Source of the DNA: Cunninghamia lanceolata
Lineage: Eukaryota; Streptophyta; Pinopsida; Cupressales; Cupressaceae
DNA length: 64,000 nt
Direction of reading: 5' to 3'
Assembly: GCA_027924645.1 (NCBI GenBank)
Contig: BSBN01001017.1
Location: forward strand, 5,420,501-5,484,500
The notes under the pieces were generated by a model, which was given only the letters and a program-made list of their open reading frames with translations, was not told the DNA's origin and did not search any database. The translations under genes were made by a program, and so were the position numbers. Numbering within the stretch: the stretch's first letter is position 1; every line of letters begins with the position of its first letter. Below are positions 1 to 11,832 of this stretch, in pieces.

Positions 1-2
1 TA

Positions 3-572
3 GGAATCTTGTTAGTCACTCCTCACGGTGACACCATACCTAAGTCTTATTGTCTGCTATTCCCATGCACAAACAATATAGCAGAGTATGAGGCTTTGGT
101 CATTGGTCTCAAAATGGTAGCAGAATGGGAAATAAAGGAGCTACATGTCTATGGTGACTCCCAACTGGTAATCAATCAAATCAACGATGACTATCAGACC
201 AAAGATGACAAGTTAATACCATACAAGCATATGGTAGATGACTTTAAAGAGTACTTTATGATCATCTCCTTTGAGAAGATACCCCGCATTGAAAACAAGG
301 CAGAAGATGCCATGGCAACCATTGCCTCGCTCCTTGAGATCCTAGAGAATGAGTCACGGTATGAGTTCTTGGTGGAGTCAGTTATGCAACCAGCTTATGA
401 TCTTCCTGAAACACACTCCATATGCCTATTAGTTGGATCTGATTCACCTTTGTATGGTAAGATTTACACCTACCTCAAGGATAACAACCTACCACCTGGC
501 TTGTCTTCTAACCAACGCCGAACCTTCATTTGCCAAACCTCCCATTACACCATTATCGCCGACACCCTATAG
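3..572 (+). pseudogene. RNase H domain of gypsy element G (Tat-type extra RNase H)
   Basis: About 190 codons are open from the window edge. The fold is recognisable from the stretch NNIAEYEALVIGLKMV followed by LHVYGDSQLVINQI, the pattern of the RVT_3-like (archaeal/plant-type) RNase H that Tat elements carry besides the normal one. The E of AEYEAL and the D of YGDS match catalytic acidic positions of the family. The domain should remove the RNA strand during reverse transcription. It is directly followed by the integrase, the usual position in Tat elements. Its N-terminal part lies outside the window. Confidence 0.8.
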
Positions 573-1676
573 CGATGAGGTCTAGATGGTACTTTACTCT
601 GATGTTTAGAACATGAAGAATCTCAAACCAGCTTACAAGACATACATGAAGGAATTTGCAGAACACACTCTAGTGGTCCTTCTTTAGCTAAGAAACTCAT
701 GTGTTTGGGATACTATTGGCTAAACATGGAAATTGATTCATATCAGTTTGTAAAGAAATGCAACCAATGCTAGATACATGGAAACCTCATCCATGCACCA
801 GCTCAAGAGCTACAACCTTTAACGACACCTTGGACCTTTTGTTAATGGGGACTCGACCTTGTGGGCAAAATTCACCCTCCATCATCCAACGACCACCAGT
901 TCATAATAACCGTCACTGAATATTTTACGGAGTGGATTGAAGCCGTTCCACTCACCAATGTCACAAGCAAACATATTACCTCATTCATACTCAATTACCT
1001 CATTTGCAGATAACGGAAGACCTTTCAAGAACCAAGATGTCCAAGAGCTTTGTGACAAATTCAAAATCCAACACCATTTCGCCACCCCCTACTATCCACA
1101 AGGCAACGGCCAAGCAGAGGCATCTAACAAAATAATCTTGAAAATCCTCAAGAAGATAGTCAATGATACTAGCCATGATTAACACATACAACTGAATCCA
1201 GCTTTGTGGGCCTATCAAACTAGTATACGCACTCCCACAGGTGCTACCCCTTACGCCCTTGTCTATGGATCAGAAGCCATTTTGCCCATCGAGGTTGAGT
1301 TACCATCTTTGAGGGTGTCGTTAAAAAAACTTATCATTGATGAAGACTACAGATTTTCTTGACTGCAAGAGTTAGAGCTATTAAAGGAGAAGAGACAAAA
1401 TGCCTTCAACCATCTCAAATCTTATCAACAAAGAATGTCATGAAGCTACAATCACAGGGTCTGTCCAAGGGTCTTCAATGTTGGTGATCTAGTACTCAAG
1501 GAAAATCCCCACAATCAGTAGGATCAGGAAAAGAAAGGTAAGTTTGAACCCAACTAGCTTGGTCCTTATGTAATCATTGCTACCTATGGATCAGGAGCAT
1601 ATCAGTTAGCAACATCAGAGGGTGAACTATTCGATGACCCAATCAACAATATGCATCTTCATCGATTCTATACCTA
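573..1676 (+). pseudogene. integrase of gypsy element G, decayed
   Basis: The H2C2 zinc region is visible at about 640-775, ending KKCNQC. The core follows with the first catalytic Asp in WGLDLVG (about 845), the second in ADNGRPF (about 1006) and the Glu in GNGQAEASNK (about 1095). The end carries a GPYVI motif (about 1563), the gypsy GPY/F module, and the frame closes near 1676. Several stops interrupt the frame. A short deletion lies just before the second Asp (about 1004), where the usual residues between ICR and the DNG motif are missing. The integrase would insert the cDNA into the genome. This copy is dead. Confidence 0.8.
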
Positions 1677-2753
1677 AGAGAACCCTAATGTAAGGGGGGC
1701 AAAAATTCAAAAATTCAAAAAAAAAGCAAAAAAAATCAAAAAGTGGAAAAAACAACAAAAAAATCATCCTTTGGTGAAAACCTGGCAAACAGGTGCCTTG
1801 GATAGGTACCACGATGAAAACCTAGAAAATAGGCATCATGTGTACTTTTCACTTTCGTGCAAATACAAGCAAGTGGTGAAACCCTGGTAAACAAGTGCTA
1901 CTTGTGATAAACCGCCTTCTCCATCTTTGGGAAACCAATCACCTTGTGTCCATTCTTCCTACCATCATTTCTCATCTGATCCATATCTATTCCATAATAA
2001 AATACCTTGTGTAACCTAACAGTAACCTATCATGGCTTGATACTCTATCTCTTTTTGTCACCTTATCAACTAAGGTCTTATCCAGTATCTGATCCACAGT
2101 GTCAGCCTAGCATAGTGTCTGTCGTCAGTCTCATAGGGTCCAAGTACTTGAACTACGTTGCCTCTGCATCATCACGTAGGCAAGGCCATTATCAATGCGC
2201 CCCTGAGGCTCCACTTTCTGTTCGTCCTGTATCTTGTTTTTTATCCTCTAGTCCACATGGTGCAAGTCCCCAACTATGTTGCCTCTGTGTCATCATGTAG
2301 GCAAGGCCATTTAGCAATGCACCCCTGAGGCACTAGATCAGTCCCTTAGGGTCCGTTTTACTAGGCATGTATGCAAGCAAAAGCAAAGACCCGCTTTCAA
2401 AAGCAAAAATGTTGACGCGAGGCATCAACCTCTCTGAAGCAAAGCAAACATGAACCTAAAGCACTCTAAATGATTCTATCTAAATTATGGCAAGAAAATG
2501 CATCTAATGCAAGAATGTTTTGTTTTTGTGATCAGGTTAACTTACAGAGTCTTGATTTTTGTTATTATGTCTTCCTATGCTACTCGAGGATGTCAAAAAC
2601 TAGAGATGCTATGATGGGGGCATAATCATTTTCTTTTGTTTGCTGTTTGTGGATTAATCTTTAGTAAATGTGATGCCTTGTCTAATGACATGATCGGCAA
2701 AAGGTCATCGAGGACATCATAGGTCTAACATGAAAGGGAGCAATCCTTCTTTG
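1677..2753 (+). other. non-coding 3' region of element G with internal direct repeats
   Basis: No convincing gene is present. A short motif (AACCTGGCAAACAGGTG-like) recurs near 1778, 1817 and 1878. A segment of about 60 bp containing GTTGCCTCTG and CCCCTGAGGC occurs twice, at about 2152-2212 and 2273-2333, roughly 121 bp apart. Such post-integrase, repeat-rich spacers before the 3' LTR are common in Tat-like gypsy elements. The A-rich run at 1705-1770 is low complexity. Confidence 0.55.
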
Positions 2754-3689
2754 TGTTGATCATGATGTTAGTCATAAACAAACATAGAATAAAAGTTACA
2801 CAACAAACTTTACTTATCTTGAAAGATACGATGAATTCAAAGAATTCATGATCCCAAGTCTCCGTGGATTAGTTCATAATCTAATGATGTTACTCAGTGG
2901 TTGATGTGTGTTGCTGTTTTCCATTTAGGGGCCTTACATTTGCTTATCAGTAGGATTCTGTTTCTATAAAGATGCTACACAGAAAGGTTATTCTACATAG
3001 TATATTTCTACAAATAGTGTGTCTATACTTAGATCTTTCCATGATATTTGTCAATTGTACATGCTTTAACTTCAAATATGCTATGAATTTTGAGTTGTCT
3101 ACAAGATGTCTGCATATTTCATGTAATTTGCTTCTGATTACCTATTATTTGCAATTGCGATGGTGAATTTATGAAATTAAAAGAAATTGAAAAGAATACT
3201 TCAAATTATGATGAATATTTAGCTATTGAGCCACATACACACTTGATACTATCATTAGGAGAAGAAATCAAACCATATTTTTACCAGGATGTTCCACAGC
3301 TAGATACAAATAATGCTAACTTCAAAGGATGATGAATGAAGACAATACATGCAGACTGATGAGTACTCCAAGGGATGTAGCAAATCAAAGCATGTATCAA
3401 GAATTCAAACATAGACTACTCATAATTTATGATGATTTGTAATCAAAATGGTCTTCTCTTTCATTAAGTATGCAAAAACATGTAGGTTTACAATAACTTT
3501 GAAATAGGCCCTAATATTTCAGCAAACAAATTTCAATTAAGCTTCGAATGTTTAGAACAAGGCATCCCTACACCTTTTATAGAATAAGGTGAGGGAGCAG
3601 TTACAAATGATCTACGATTAAGATTTATCAATTAAGATCCATGGTGCATATTCCTTTTGACTTGGTCAACTATCTCTCGTGGCACAGGT

Positions 3690-6600
3690 GGCACAGGTTT
3701 CTAGCTGGCAACCATCTAGGTAACTTATTTTCTTCTAAGTACCTGATGCATATATTTCCCTTGTAGCGCATCTTCATCTACTCCTCAAGTTCTTCATCAT
3801 CATCATGATCATCACTTTATGTGTCTTCATCATCCTGATGGATATTGCCTTGTATATGGACTTGCATTATTGTCCTGATATTTTCATATGCTTCTACTAT
3901 TCTTTCAACTTCCTTGCCGTCCTGAGTTTTGGCTTTACTGATGGCGTGCTTGTGGGCTTGAAATTTATCTTTGAGGGTCTTCAATTTACCCTTCCTGTTG
4001 CTCAATGTTTCATTATAGTTTTCCACCCTGACTTTGATGCTCATGATCTTGTTGATTGCTTCTTCTGTCAGGTGGGTAAGAGGGTCATCACCCATCGGCT
4101 AAAAGTTATTATGCAAAGCTTTTATAGAAAAGTCCGTGTCTTGGTTTTTAATTTTCCCTTCCACTTTTCCCTCTAAGGCCTCTAAGACTTCTGCTTCATA
4201 GGACATCATGCTGTGTAGTTTCACACTGATATCTCTTAACTTATTACTGTACTTCTTCAGTACATCACATTCAAACCTGATGTCTTTATACCAAATATCT
4301 ACCAGCATGGCAGTGTTATTATCCAACACCTAATTATTTATTAGGATCTGAGGATTAATCCTCTTTATTTCACTCAAAGCACCCAAGGCTTTCTCTAACT
4401 GGAATGACCTTCTTTCGATCTCAGTCTGTAATTTATCAACTTTCTTCCTGGAGATACTAAAAGAATTCCACCTCTAAAAAGAGGCTCTCACTACTTCCTC
4501 AGCTCCTGTTAGTGCTGATAACATCCATTTACTCATAATCAATGACTCATGCTTCATAAGGTCTAATTTTTTAACCTCCTCTTGAGAAATTGCAGTCAAT
4601 GGGACTGCCTAATCTGATGATGTATTGTTAGGGTTAATCAACCCTTTTATGTATGAGTGCAACTGAGCAATGTGCTCTCTATGTTGCTTATTCTTCTCTT
4701 TTTCTTTCTTCACCCTTTGGGTTAAAGAATCTATTATATCCTTCCCTTCCTAACCTTCTTGGTCTTCATTGGCAAACCCCAAGTCAACTATGGTGATCTG
4801 GAATTCTTCTAGGGCGATTTTGCTTTTCTCTTTCTCAACGATGGGAAGTGCTACCTGGGCGGTCCTTTTGCCTATAGCAAGATCTCTTCTAATTGTAGAT
4901 GTTAATCTAGCTTTCCTCTTAGGCTTCATGATGGTTTCTGAAAACAATGTTGAAACATCAAATTCTTGAATCTCAAAACCTGATTCTGTACCTATTTCTT
5001 TCTCAAGCCATTGAGGTATTTGATCTCTAGATCCTTGGTGTCCGTCATCATCATCATGTCCACCCTGATCTCTAGCATTTCTCTCGGTTCTCGGTGGAGA
5101 GGGTGATTTACTTATTTCTTCCTCATGATATTCATCATGAGGGGGATCCTGTTGTATTTCTTCTTCTTGAAGAACTTCTTGTGGGGGAGGATCATGCTGT
5201 GTATCTACATGTTGGTCATGGACCTAATCTTTTACTCCCTCCTTTTGTGTCTCATCCACTTTAGGAATTTCCTCATTCTGAGGTATATTTGCATACGTGG
5301 ATATCATTGTGTTCGTACTAGGTGGATCTACTTGATCCTAGATCACATTCTGATCCACACCTGATGTACCTACCTCCTGAGTCTTTAGGTCATCATGACC
5401 TGATGTATCCTTATCACCTAAGCCTTCTTGAGTCTGGGAGCATCATCACCTGATGTGTCTTTATCCTTCCCACTTTTTTGCTGGACTTCTACTATTTTAG
5501 GCTCAGCTTGTATTTCTTGTTGTTGCTGACCCATTTCTAGAATACTTCTTTCTATTTCTATTTGTTTGACTTCTTCAACATTTTCTATTTTATCAGATGC
5601 ACCTACTTGATGTTCAAGATGTGTCACATCCTCCCTGTATGTTAAGTCTATCACCTAAGGGCTAGTTACCTGATCAACTAACTTATCAATCCCTATTTGT
5701 TGGGCTGCCCTCTCTGGGCTACTTTCTCCCTCTTGCTCTATTTGCTTCAACTCTTCTAATACCGCCATCTGTGTTGATGGGGTTCCATGTTGGGTCATGT
5801 GAGTGTTAGAAGCAAGGGTCTCCATTTGCTGAGAGGCTATGTTCTATACCACCTCATCATCCAATAGGTCCACATTTTCCTCTAATGAGAAAGGACCACC
5901 TTGAACTGCTCGAGTGGCTTCTTTTGCTTGCTCTTCAGCCTTCTCATTTTTAAACTGAATGATGGTAGGAAGTGGCACATCATGTTGCAATTCTTTCCTG
6001 AACACTTCGCTACCAGCTCCCCTTAATACTATGGAGTCATGTCTTATTTCACCTCTCATAGATGTTTTCTGTCTTTTAGGTTGTGATGCCACCAGGGGTG
6101 CCTTCCTCTTTCTTGTGACCATCATAGGGCCATCTCTTGCAGGCTCTTTATTCATTGGCTCCTCCTCAAGAATGATATCCTCTTCCACATTCTGTTGTGA
6201 GGTTTGGCCCCTCTCTGGTACACTTGCAGTCTCCCCAGTTGGCCTTAGGATTCTTTTTGTACTTGGTTTATCCACCAAAGGCTGTGCAGATGAGGCTGAT
6301 GCCTATCTTGATGCAGATGCACCTTCAGCTGATATATCAACTCTTTCAACTATTACCCCTTTAGGTTCACTATCAGTCTTTCTTCCCCTGGGGGGTCCTT
6401 TGCTTTGTTTCTGAGGTGGCAGCCTTTCTCCATTAGATTTTCTCTTCTCAACAAGAAAGTCATCATATTCTTCATCTAGAATCTCCTACCTTTTCCTCTT
6501 GTTATCTACTATGAGGGCTACACCCCTCTTCTTCAGTGTATTGATTTGTTCATTTACCCATGCTTGGGTCAACTGCAGCACCCCCTTGTAAACTGATCTA

Positions 6601-8115
6601 ATGAAATGTCTTCAAGTTAGGTCAGGGGCTGAAATGGTGTCATTGTACACCTTTTTATCTTCATACTCATTGGACATAGTCTTGCCATCATCTTTCTTTA
6701 ATTGTGTACGCACTGGAATGCAATCAAATGTCTTAACCTGATTGAGGGTGAGTCTCTGATATTTTCTTCTTTTGACTTCAACCTCATCTTCACAGTCAGT
6801 CCAAAAATCCTCTAAGTGCTTCTGATGAATGGGCTTCCCTATGATCTTTTGCATTCTCCCATAGGGGTCATATGATCTGGCCAATGGAGATGGCTGTAAT
6901 TTCATCAGGTTCAAACCCACTATGGCCTTCTTTATGTTTTCTGAATCAGGGCATATATACCACCCTATAGTTACTGGAAACAAAACTGGAGGAATCTTAT
7001 TGTTTTATTTATATGCATCTAGTATAGTTGATACCTATCTCAAAAACTCCATTAGGACTACCCCATCAGTAGGGTACCTGGGTAGCATTAATGGTTGTCC
7101 TTCAAAACCTTCTATTCTAATGTAGGAAAATGTGGCAAACTGGACAAACCAGGCACCATGCTTGTATATAACTTCTTGAGCTTCCATGTTCAGTCTTTTG
7201 GTTCTATCCTCCTCTATTGTTCTGACCAGATGCATAGAAAATGCATTATTCACCAATTTGTAATCAAGGAGATAATCTTTTCTCTGCAATTGAGGGTAAT
7301 GGTCCCATATATGGGCATCATTAATACTACCACCAATCTTTCCAACTGTGGTAAGTGCATCAAACATACCCTTGTAAGCACATGAGTATACAACATACAA
7401 AGTCATGTAAAATGAACACTCCAAGCCTCTTAGGTTCATCATCTGCTCATCTAAGGCATCACTGATGATTTTAGCCCATAATGGCTTATTATCTATATAA
7501 ATGCACATCATGATGACCCCATACATCCAATCCTTGAAACTTCCAGCAGTAGGCTGGCCTGTCACTTTGCTGAGCAGGGCAATCATATACTAATATTCAT
7601 CATCAAAGTCAAACTTGTACAGGTGCATTGGTAATTTGGCAAAGGCAGTGTAAGTGTTGATCTTTGACCTCCACTAGTATATCCTCTTTCTTGCAGTCTT
7701 TTTGTTATTTATATATTCAATCTCTAGTTTTTTCAGATCCATACTGATTACCTTCTTTCCAACTGGGAGGCTGAAAGTAGATGCAATCCCTTTTATTGAC
7801 AAATCTACATAAACCCTGCCATGTTTTTCCACCTTTCTTGTTTGAGGGTTGTAATTCCTGGCACATTCTATTATCAACTCTAGAGTTTCCATGGAATAGG
7901 GAAATCGAGCCGCATGCCACATTCTTGATGTAAAAAATGGTGTCCAGTAGGGTACTTTCTTTATCGTTATGCATCTTAGACGACCATGCCACTAAATTTG
8001 TGTTTCTTTGATGAGTATCTCTGATGACACCATACTTGAACTGCACTCCTTCAGGTTGAGTAAACATAGGCTTAAGAAATTCAGACTCAGACTTGTTCCT
8101 CCTGATGTCTGCCAT
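3690..8115 (-). pseudogene. LTR-borne accessory reading frame, copy 1
   Basis: The frame starts at the ATG of MADIRRNKSESEFLKP. An N-terminal part rich in structured segments (for example ECARNYNPQTRK, DLSIKGIASTFSLPVGKK, IALLSKVTGQPT, WYICPDSENIKKA) covers about 8115-6600. A charged, Glu/Gln/Thr-rich linker with a basic patch VTRKRKAPL follows (6500-5400). The C-terminal part is heptad-like coiled coil (about 4950-3820). Stops are mostly TAG. A one-base insertion in an A run near 7933 shifts the frame here but not in copy 2. At least three TAG stops (near 7586, 5841, 5655) occur in both LTRs and so probably predate insertion. I recognise no known enzyme motif. The layout recalls putative plant transposon proteins and Ogre ORF1, but the function is unknown. 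Confidence 0.7.
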
Positions 8116-8694
8116 GGATTCCTACAATGAACATGACTGGTCTTACCATAACATTCTATATTCGTTCATATACAGCATTATACATTTACAACATCATGCA
8201 TATTATACTTATTAATCTCTATTTCATCATGATATGCATACTTACAGCCTCAAACCACTGGAAAAGCATCCTACCTGGACATGCAGAAAATGATATAGGA
8301 GGGTTTTTAATGACTTACCTGACAACGCTTATCTCCTAGATTAGGCTGATGATTATGGAAAAGGGGCTCAGATACTGGTGATAATCATGTGTTCTATTCT
8401 GCTGTAAGCTGTATGCATCTGCAAGTAGGTCGTATGAGGGTTTGAATGTTTACTCTGTAAATCCTCATTTCTTCGCAAGGTAAACACAAAATGACCTTGA
8501 AATTCACTTTTATCCTCATTAGTAGGGCAAATTAGGGAAAAACTGGGTTAAATTGATCAAAACCATTGATGTTCTGTACAAAATTCACGGATGTTGCCAG
8601 GTGTGTGTATTGCATTCGCAATCGGCGGGAATCCACCTACTACATTTATGTGCATTAAATGTTACGAGGCAAGAGGAGGGGGGTGATCTTCAGA
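8116..8694 (-). promoter_or_regulatory. 5' untranslated/promoter segment of the LTR reading frame
   Basis: AT-rich sequence between the palindromic arrays and the ATG at 8115, conserved in the other LTR (23296-23876). On the minus strand a GTAAGTATG donor-like site lies near 8246 and an AG acceptor-like site, preceded by a T-rich stretch, ends four bases before the ATG. Both are present in both LTRs (acceptor TTGTAG here, TTACAG in the other). A short leader intron is therefore possible but unproven. No unambiguous TATA box is seen. Confidence 0.35.
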
Positions 8695-9130
8695 GGATCG
8701 GGTGATATTTGAAATATGACCCCCTCTGTGTAATATGACCTTCCACCTTTGAGTGGCAACACTAATGTCAATGGATTGGGTGATGTTGAGAAAATCAGGT
8801 GATATTCAGAATATCGGGTGATATTGAGAATATCAGGTCATGTTTTTAAGATCAGGTGATATTCGAAATGTGACCCCTCAAAACTAAAGTGACCCCTTTT
8901 CGAAAGATCAGGATGACATCATTGTCATGTTATTGTAAAAGGGTGATCATTGGAAATATACCTCCGCGAGGTAAAAAGATGATGACATCACCGTCAGGGT
9001 GATTCTCTTTGTTCATTGAGATTGGATGACGTCATCAGCATATTGGCTCTAGGGTGATATTTTGTGACAGGGTGATATTTGAAAGATTGGGTGATATTCA
9101 GAACATCAGGTGATATTCAAAATATGACCC
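8695..9130 (-). promoter_or_regulatory. array of imperfect palindromes in U3 of the Gi 3' LTR
   Basis: The unit GATATTCAGAATATC (6-bp arms around 3 bases, usually preceded by GGGT or AGGT) recurs in perfect and degenerate forms near 8700, 8800, 8819, 8856, 9058, 9071, 9091 and 9110, spaced by about 19-20 bases where tandem. The same array is at 23878-24310 in the other LTR. It sits 0.5-0.9 kb from the U3 end and upstream of the LTR reading frame, as expected for an enhancer with dimeric binding sites. Half-sites resemble evening-element or GATA-type motifs; the binding factor is unknown. Confidence 0.65.
9025..9036. promoter_or_regulatory. CRE-type bZIP palindrome GATGACGTCATC
   Basis: A perfect 12-bp palindrome containing TGACGTCA, the classic site of plant TGA/bZIP factors. 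It is unchanged in the other LTR at 24201-24212 although surrounding bases differ. One-mismatch relatives (TGACATCA) occur nearby at about 8914 and 8983. Its place within the U3 palindrome array suggests a transcriptional role. Confidence 0.55.
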
Positions 9131-9573
9131 CCGCAAAATATATGAAGCTGTTTGATGGGTAAATATCCCTATCATGTAAGATTGACGTTTGAAGCTCCAG
9201 ACCAAATGATTATCGGGTGATAAAATTGGATCAGGGTGATCTTACATAAGATGACTAATGTTAAGAAATATGACCCCACCTTAGAATATTAGGTTTGACG
9301 AGGACTTTGACTTGTCATAACTTTCATTCCCTAAGGAATATTAGGGTGATCCAAAAGGCAAACCTACATGAAATTTTGTACTCTTTCCAACCATGAGGTT
9401 ATTGATATGAAATATTAACTTTTACTAACTGACCTCATTATGATGACTTACCCAACTCCCTTATGCAGGGTCACCTGCATGACTTACTTTTACCAGACCA
9501 CCGTAAAGTAGACAAACCAAGAACAAGCCAAGCAGAAAGTTGGGTCCTTGTTTTGTCAAGTCAAAATGGGGCG

Positions 9574-9593
9574 TGTTGTGTAACCACACAACA
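9574..9593. repeat. palindromic LTR terminus of Gi
   Basis: TGTTGTGTAACCACACAACA, 8-bp arms with an AACC loop, forms the very end of the LTR. The other LTR (24750-24769) has one arm mismatch. The outer 5 bases (CAACA) are the inverted terminal repeat recognised by integrase. Confidence 0.7.
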
Positions 9594-10514
9594 ACTTGCC
9601 ACCAAAGAAAACAACTAAATTCCAATGATTCAAGTGAGGTGATCACATTCATATATAGTATTCTAACTCTTTCTAAGTGTAAGCATCATAATCTTTCTGT
9701 ATGAAAAAGTTTTCATCATGGCTACAATGCTAACAAAGGATTAGGTGTGTGCAAATGATTAATTATACTCATCTTGAAAGCAAGTTAAAAGCATGAGTAA
9801 CTGATGTTAAGCTACATAGTTTGGGAGCATCCCTCATAGCCAACTAGGATAGAGCCTTGCTGCCAGCAGGCATCCATAGCCCCGACAAGGTTATCTATAC
9901 AATCCCCCTAAGTAGAGCCCCACTGCCAGTAGGCATCCATAGCCCTGACAAGGTTATCTATACAATCCCCCTAAGTAGAGCCCCACTGCCAGCAGGCGTC
10001 TATAGCCCCGATAGAGTTACTTAGATGGCCTAATTTTATTTCTTTTTCTAATTTTTCAATATTTTATATTCTATAAATCTAATGTCATCATGTAAGCTCA
10101 GTGTGCAAGGTATGGTCACTTGCTGATTTAGGTTGGAGATTGTATTGGTAGCGAGGGAGTCCCTTTAGATTTTTCATTTAATACCTATACTTGTGTGTTC
10201 AACAAACCCAAGGCTGTTAGGTGAGTCATTGTGAAAGAATCACTTTGGTCAAGAAAAGGCACCCTGATGAAAAGATATCATAGACGTGATCACAAGTACT
10301 TCTCAGAATGAGTCATAACCTATATATGAATTTGTTCTCATCACTTGAATCCTAAAAATTTAGTTCTTTTCTAGGGTGATGAGCTGCATCATCTTGACTA
10401 ACCAAAACAAAAAAGTCAACAAGCAGACAAAACAAAACTATACAAACAACTATACAAATATACACACTATGATACACATGACTGTCATGAAGCTAACTTA
10501 GGCTTGGAAATAAT
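9594..10514 (-). other. non-coding 3' internal region of Gi with 63-bp tandem repeat
   Basis: Lies between the integrase end and the 3' LTR. A 63-bp unit starting TAGAGCC is repeated about 2.7 times at 9850-10018. On the minus strand the bases just before the LTR (GGTGGCAAGT) are purine-rich and are the only candidate polypurine tract, a weak one. No gene seen. Confidence 0.6.
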
Positions 10515-11652
10515 GTTTAAGGAACTATCCATTAACTAGTAATGGAACATCCTCACCTGTCAAGTTTTTAAGCCTATAAGTGTTGTCTCCTAATATTTTA
10601 GAAATTTGGAAGGGACCTATCCAGAGTTTATCAAACTTACCATGATCTCCCTTCCTTTCATGTGCTTTGTCCCACACCAGGACTAAATCTGGGATCTTGA
10701 AGGCCTTAACCCTGGCTCTTTTGTCAAACCAGTGTTTGACAACAACTTGATGTTTGGCAAATTGATCAATTTCCTAACTTCTTTTCTCTTCCAGGTGCAT
10801 CAACTGAAGCAACCTGACTTCTTGCTTATTGTCTATGCCCAGGTACTCTTGTGCAAACTACAGTGTAGGAATCTTTAGGTTAACAGGGAGGATGGGATCC
10901 ACCCCATATACTAAGTGAAAAGGCGAGTTTCCTAATGCAACCTTATTCTTGGTTCTGTCTACCCACAAGGCATACTTCAGAAGGGTGTTCCACTCCCTAG
11001 GCTTCTTTCCTATTAACATTTTTATGATATTCAACAAATTTTTATTGGTGGATTCTGCTAATCCATTCTCTCGGGGATAGTAGTTTGAGGAGAACTTCAA
11101 TATGATCCCATAATCAAAAGCCCAGCTTGACAATTTGGTTGAAGCAAAAGCAGACCCATTATCACTTACCAAAGCATAGGGAACTCCATACCTGGTGACT
11201 ATATTACTTTCCAGAAATCTGATGACATCTTCAACATTGCAGGTCTTGCTGCTGACAGCTTCAGCCATCCTGATACAATAGTCAGTAATAGTTAAGACAT
11301 ACCTGTGGCCTAAGGATGATGGAGGATTAATTGGCCCTATGAAGTCCATTCCCCATTGTGCAAATGGGCACATCTCCATCATTGGCTATAAAGGTTGAGT
11401 AGCATAGCTCTCTCTGTTAGTAGTAACTTGACATACATGACATCATTTAATATGTTTAGTAGTATCTTTGAAAATGGTTGGCCAGTAGTATCCTTCCCTG
11501 AGGATAGCATGAGTAGTGGCCAAGGATGACCCATGTGTTGTTCCAAACTTGTCATGTAACTTTGATAACACCTTGTCTGCTTCTAGTCTCTCTAGGCATC
11601 TTAGGTATATCCCTTCATAATTTTTCTTGAAAAGGATTGCCCCTTTCATCAT
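10515..11652 (-). pseudogene. integrase of Gi, decayed
   Basis: On the minus strand the zinc-binding H2C2 region (H pair near 11535-11515, CHVCQ near 11430) leads to the catalytic core. The three acidic residues are visible: Asp in WGMDFIGP (about 11345), Asp in LVSDNGSAF (about 11160) and Glu in ENGLAESTNK (about 11060). The C-terminal GPF module (LWIGPFQISKIL) lies near 10610. About 380 codons, the normal size for gypsy. TAG stops occur after HIK (about 11440), after QPL (about 11385), after the PTL of the core ORF (10858) and near the end, so the copy is inactive. There is no RNase H between this domain and the upstream RT-RNase H, unlike typical Tat elements. Confidence 0.85.
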
Positions 11653-11832
11653 ATACTTCTGTGACCTTATTTTTAGGGCTCTCCTTTGTGAGGCTTGTAG
11701 TCTTGGAGGACATCTTCTAGTAATCAGGATGTGCCTGATGTCTGAGTACCATTCTCCATTGTCCTTGGCATTAATAAAATACTGCTAACTCATGATATTG
11801 GGGTCAATCTCTAATATCATTTGGTCTAAATC

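Larger units (their letters stand above)
1..2753 (+). mobile_element. Ty3/gypsy element G, left part (5' end outside window)
   Basis: The window opens inside the pol gene of a plus-strand gypsy element. RNase H and integrase remnants occupy 3-1676, followed by about 1.1 kb of non-coding 3' sequence. At 2754 the element is interrupted by the giant minus-strand element Gi and resumes after 24774. The break is flanked by a near-perfect 5-bp duplication (CTTTG at 2749-2753, GTTTG at 24770-24774). Order RNase H then integrase, and an integrase ending in a GPY motif, fit the Tat-like branch of Ty3/gypsy. The frames contain several stops and at least one deletion, so the element cannot be active. 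Confidence 0.85.
2754..9593 (-). repeat. 3' LTR of Gi, 6,840 bp
   Basis: Read on the minus strand it starts at 9593 with TGTTGTGTGG and ends at 2754 with ATCAACA. In that direction it holds a terminal palindrome, a promoter-like region with palindromic arrays (9130-8695), a decayed long reading frame starting at 8115 and ending near 3690, and about 900 bp of non-coding tail. Identity to the other LTR looks high throughout (roughly one difference per 15-25 bases by eye), so the insertion is old but not ancient. Confidence 0.93.

Noticed and set aside
2007..2300. 97-codon plus-strand frame
   Set aside because: Lies over the duplicated non-coding spacer of element G; no domain.
5959..6414. 151-codon plus-strand frame, repeated at 21148-21603
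   Set aside because: Antisense shadow of the acidic linker of the LTR reading frame; conserved only because the LTR is duplicated.
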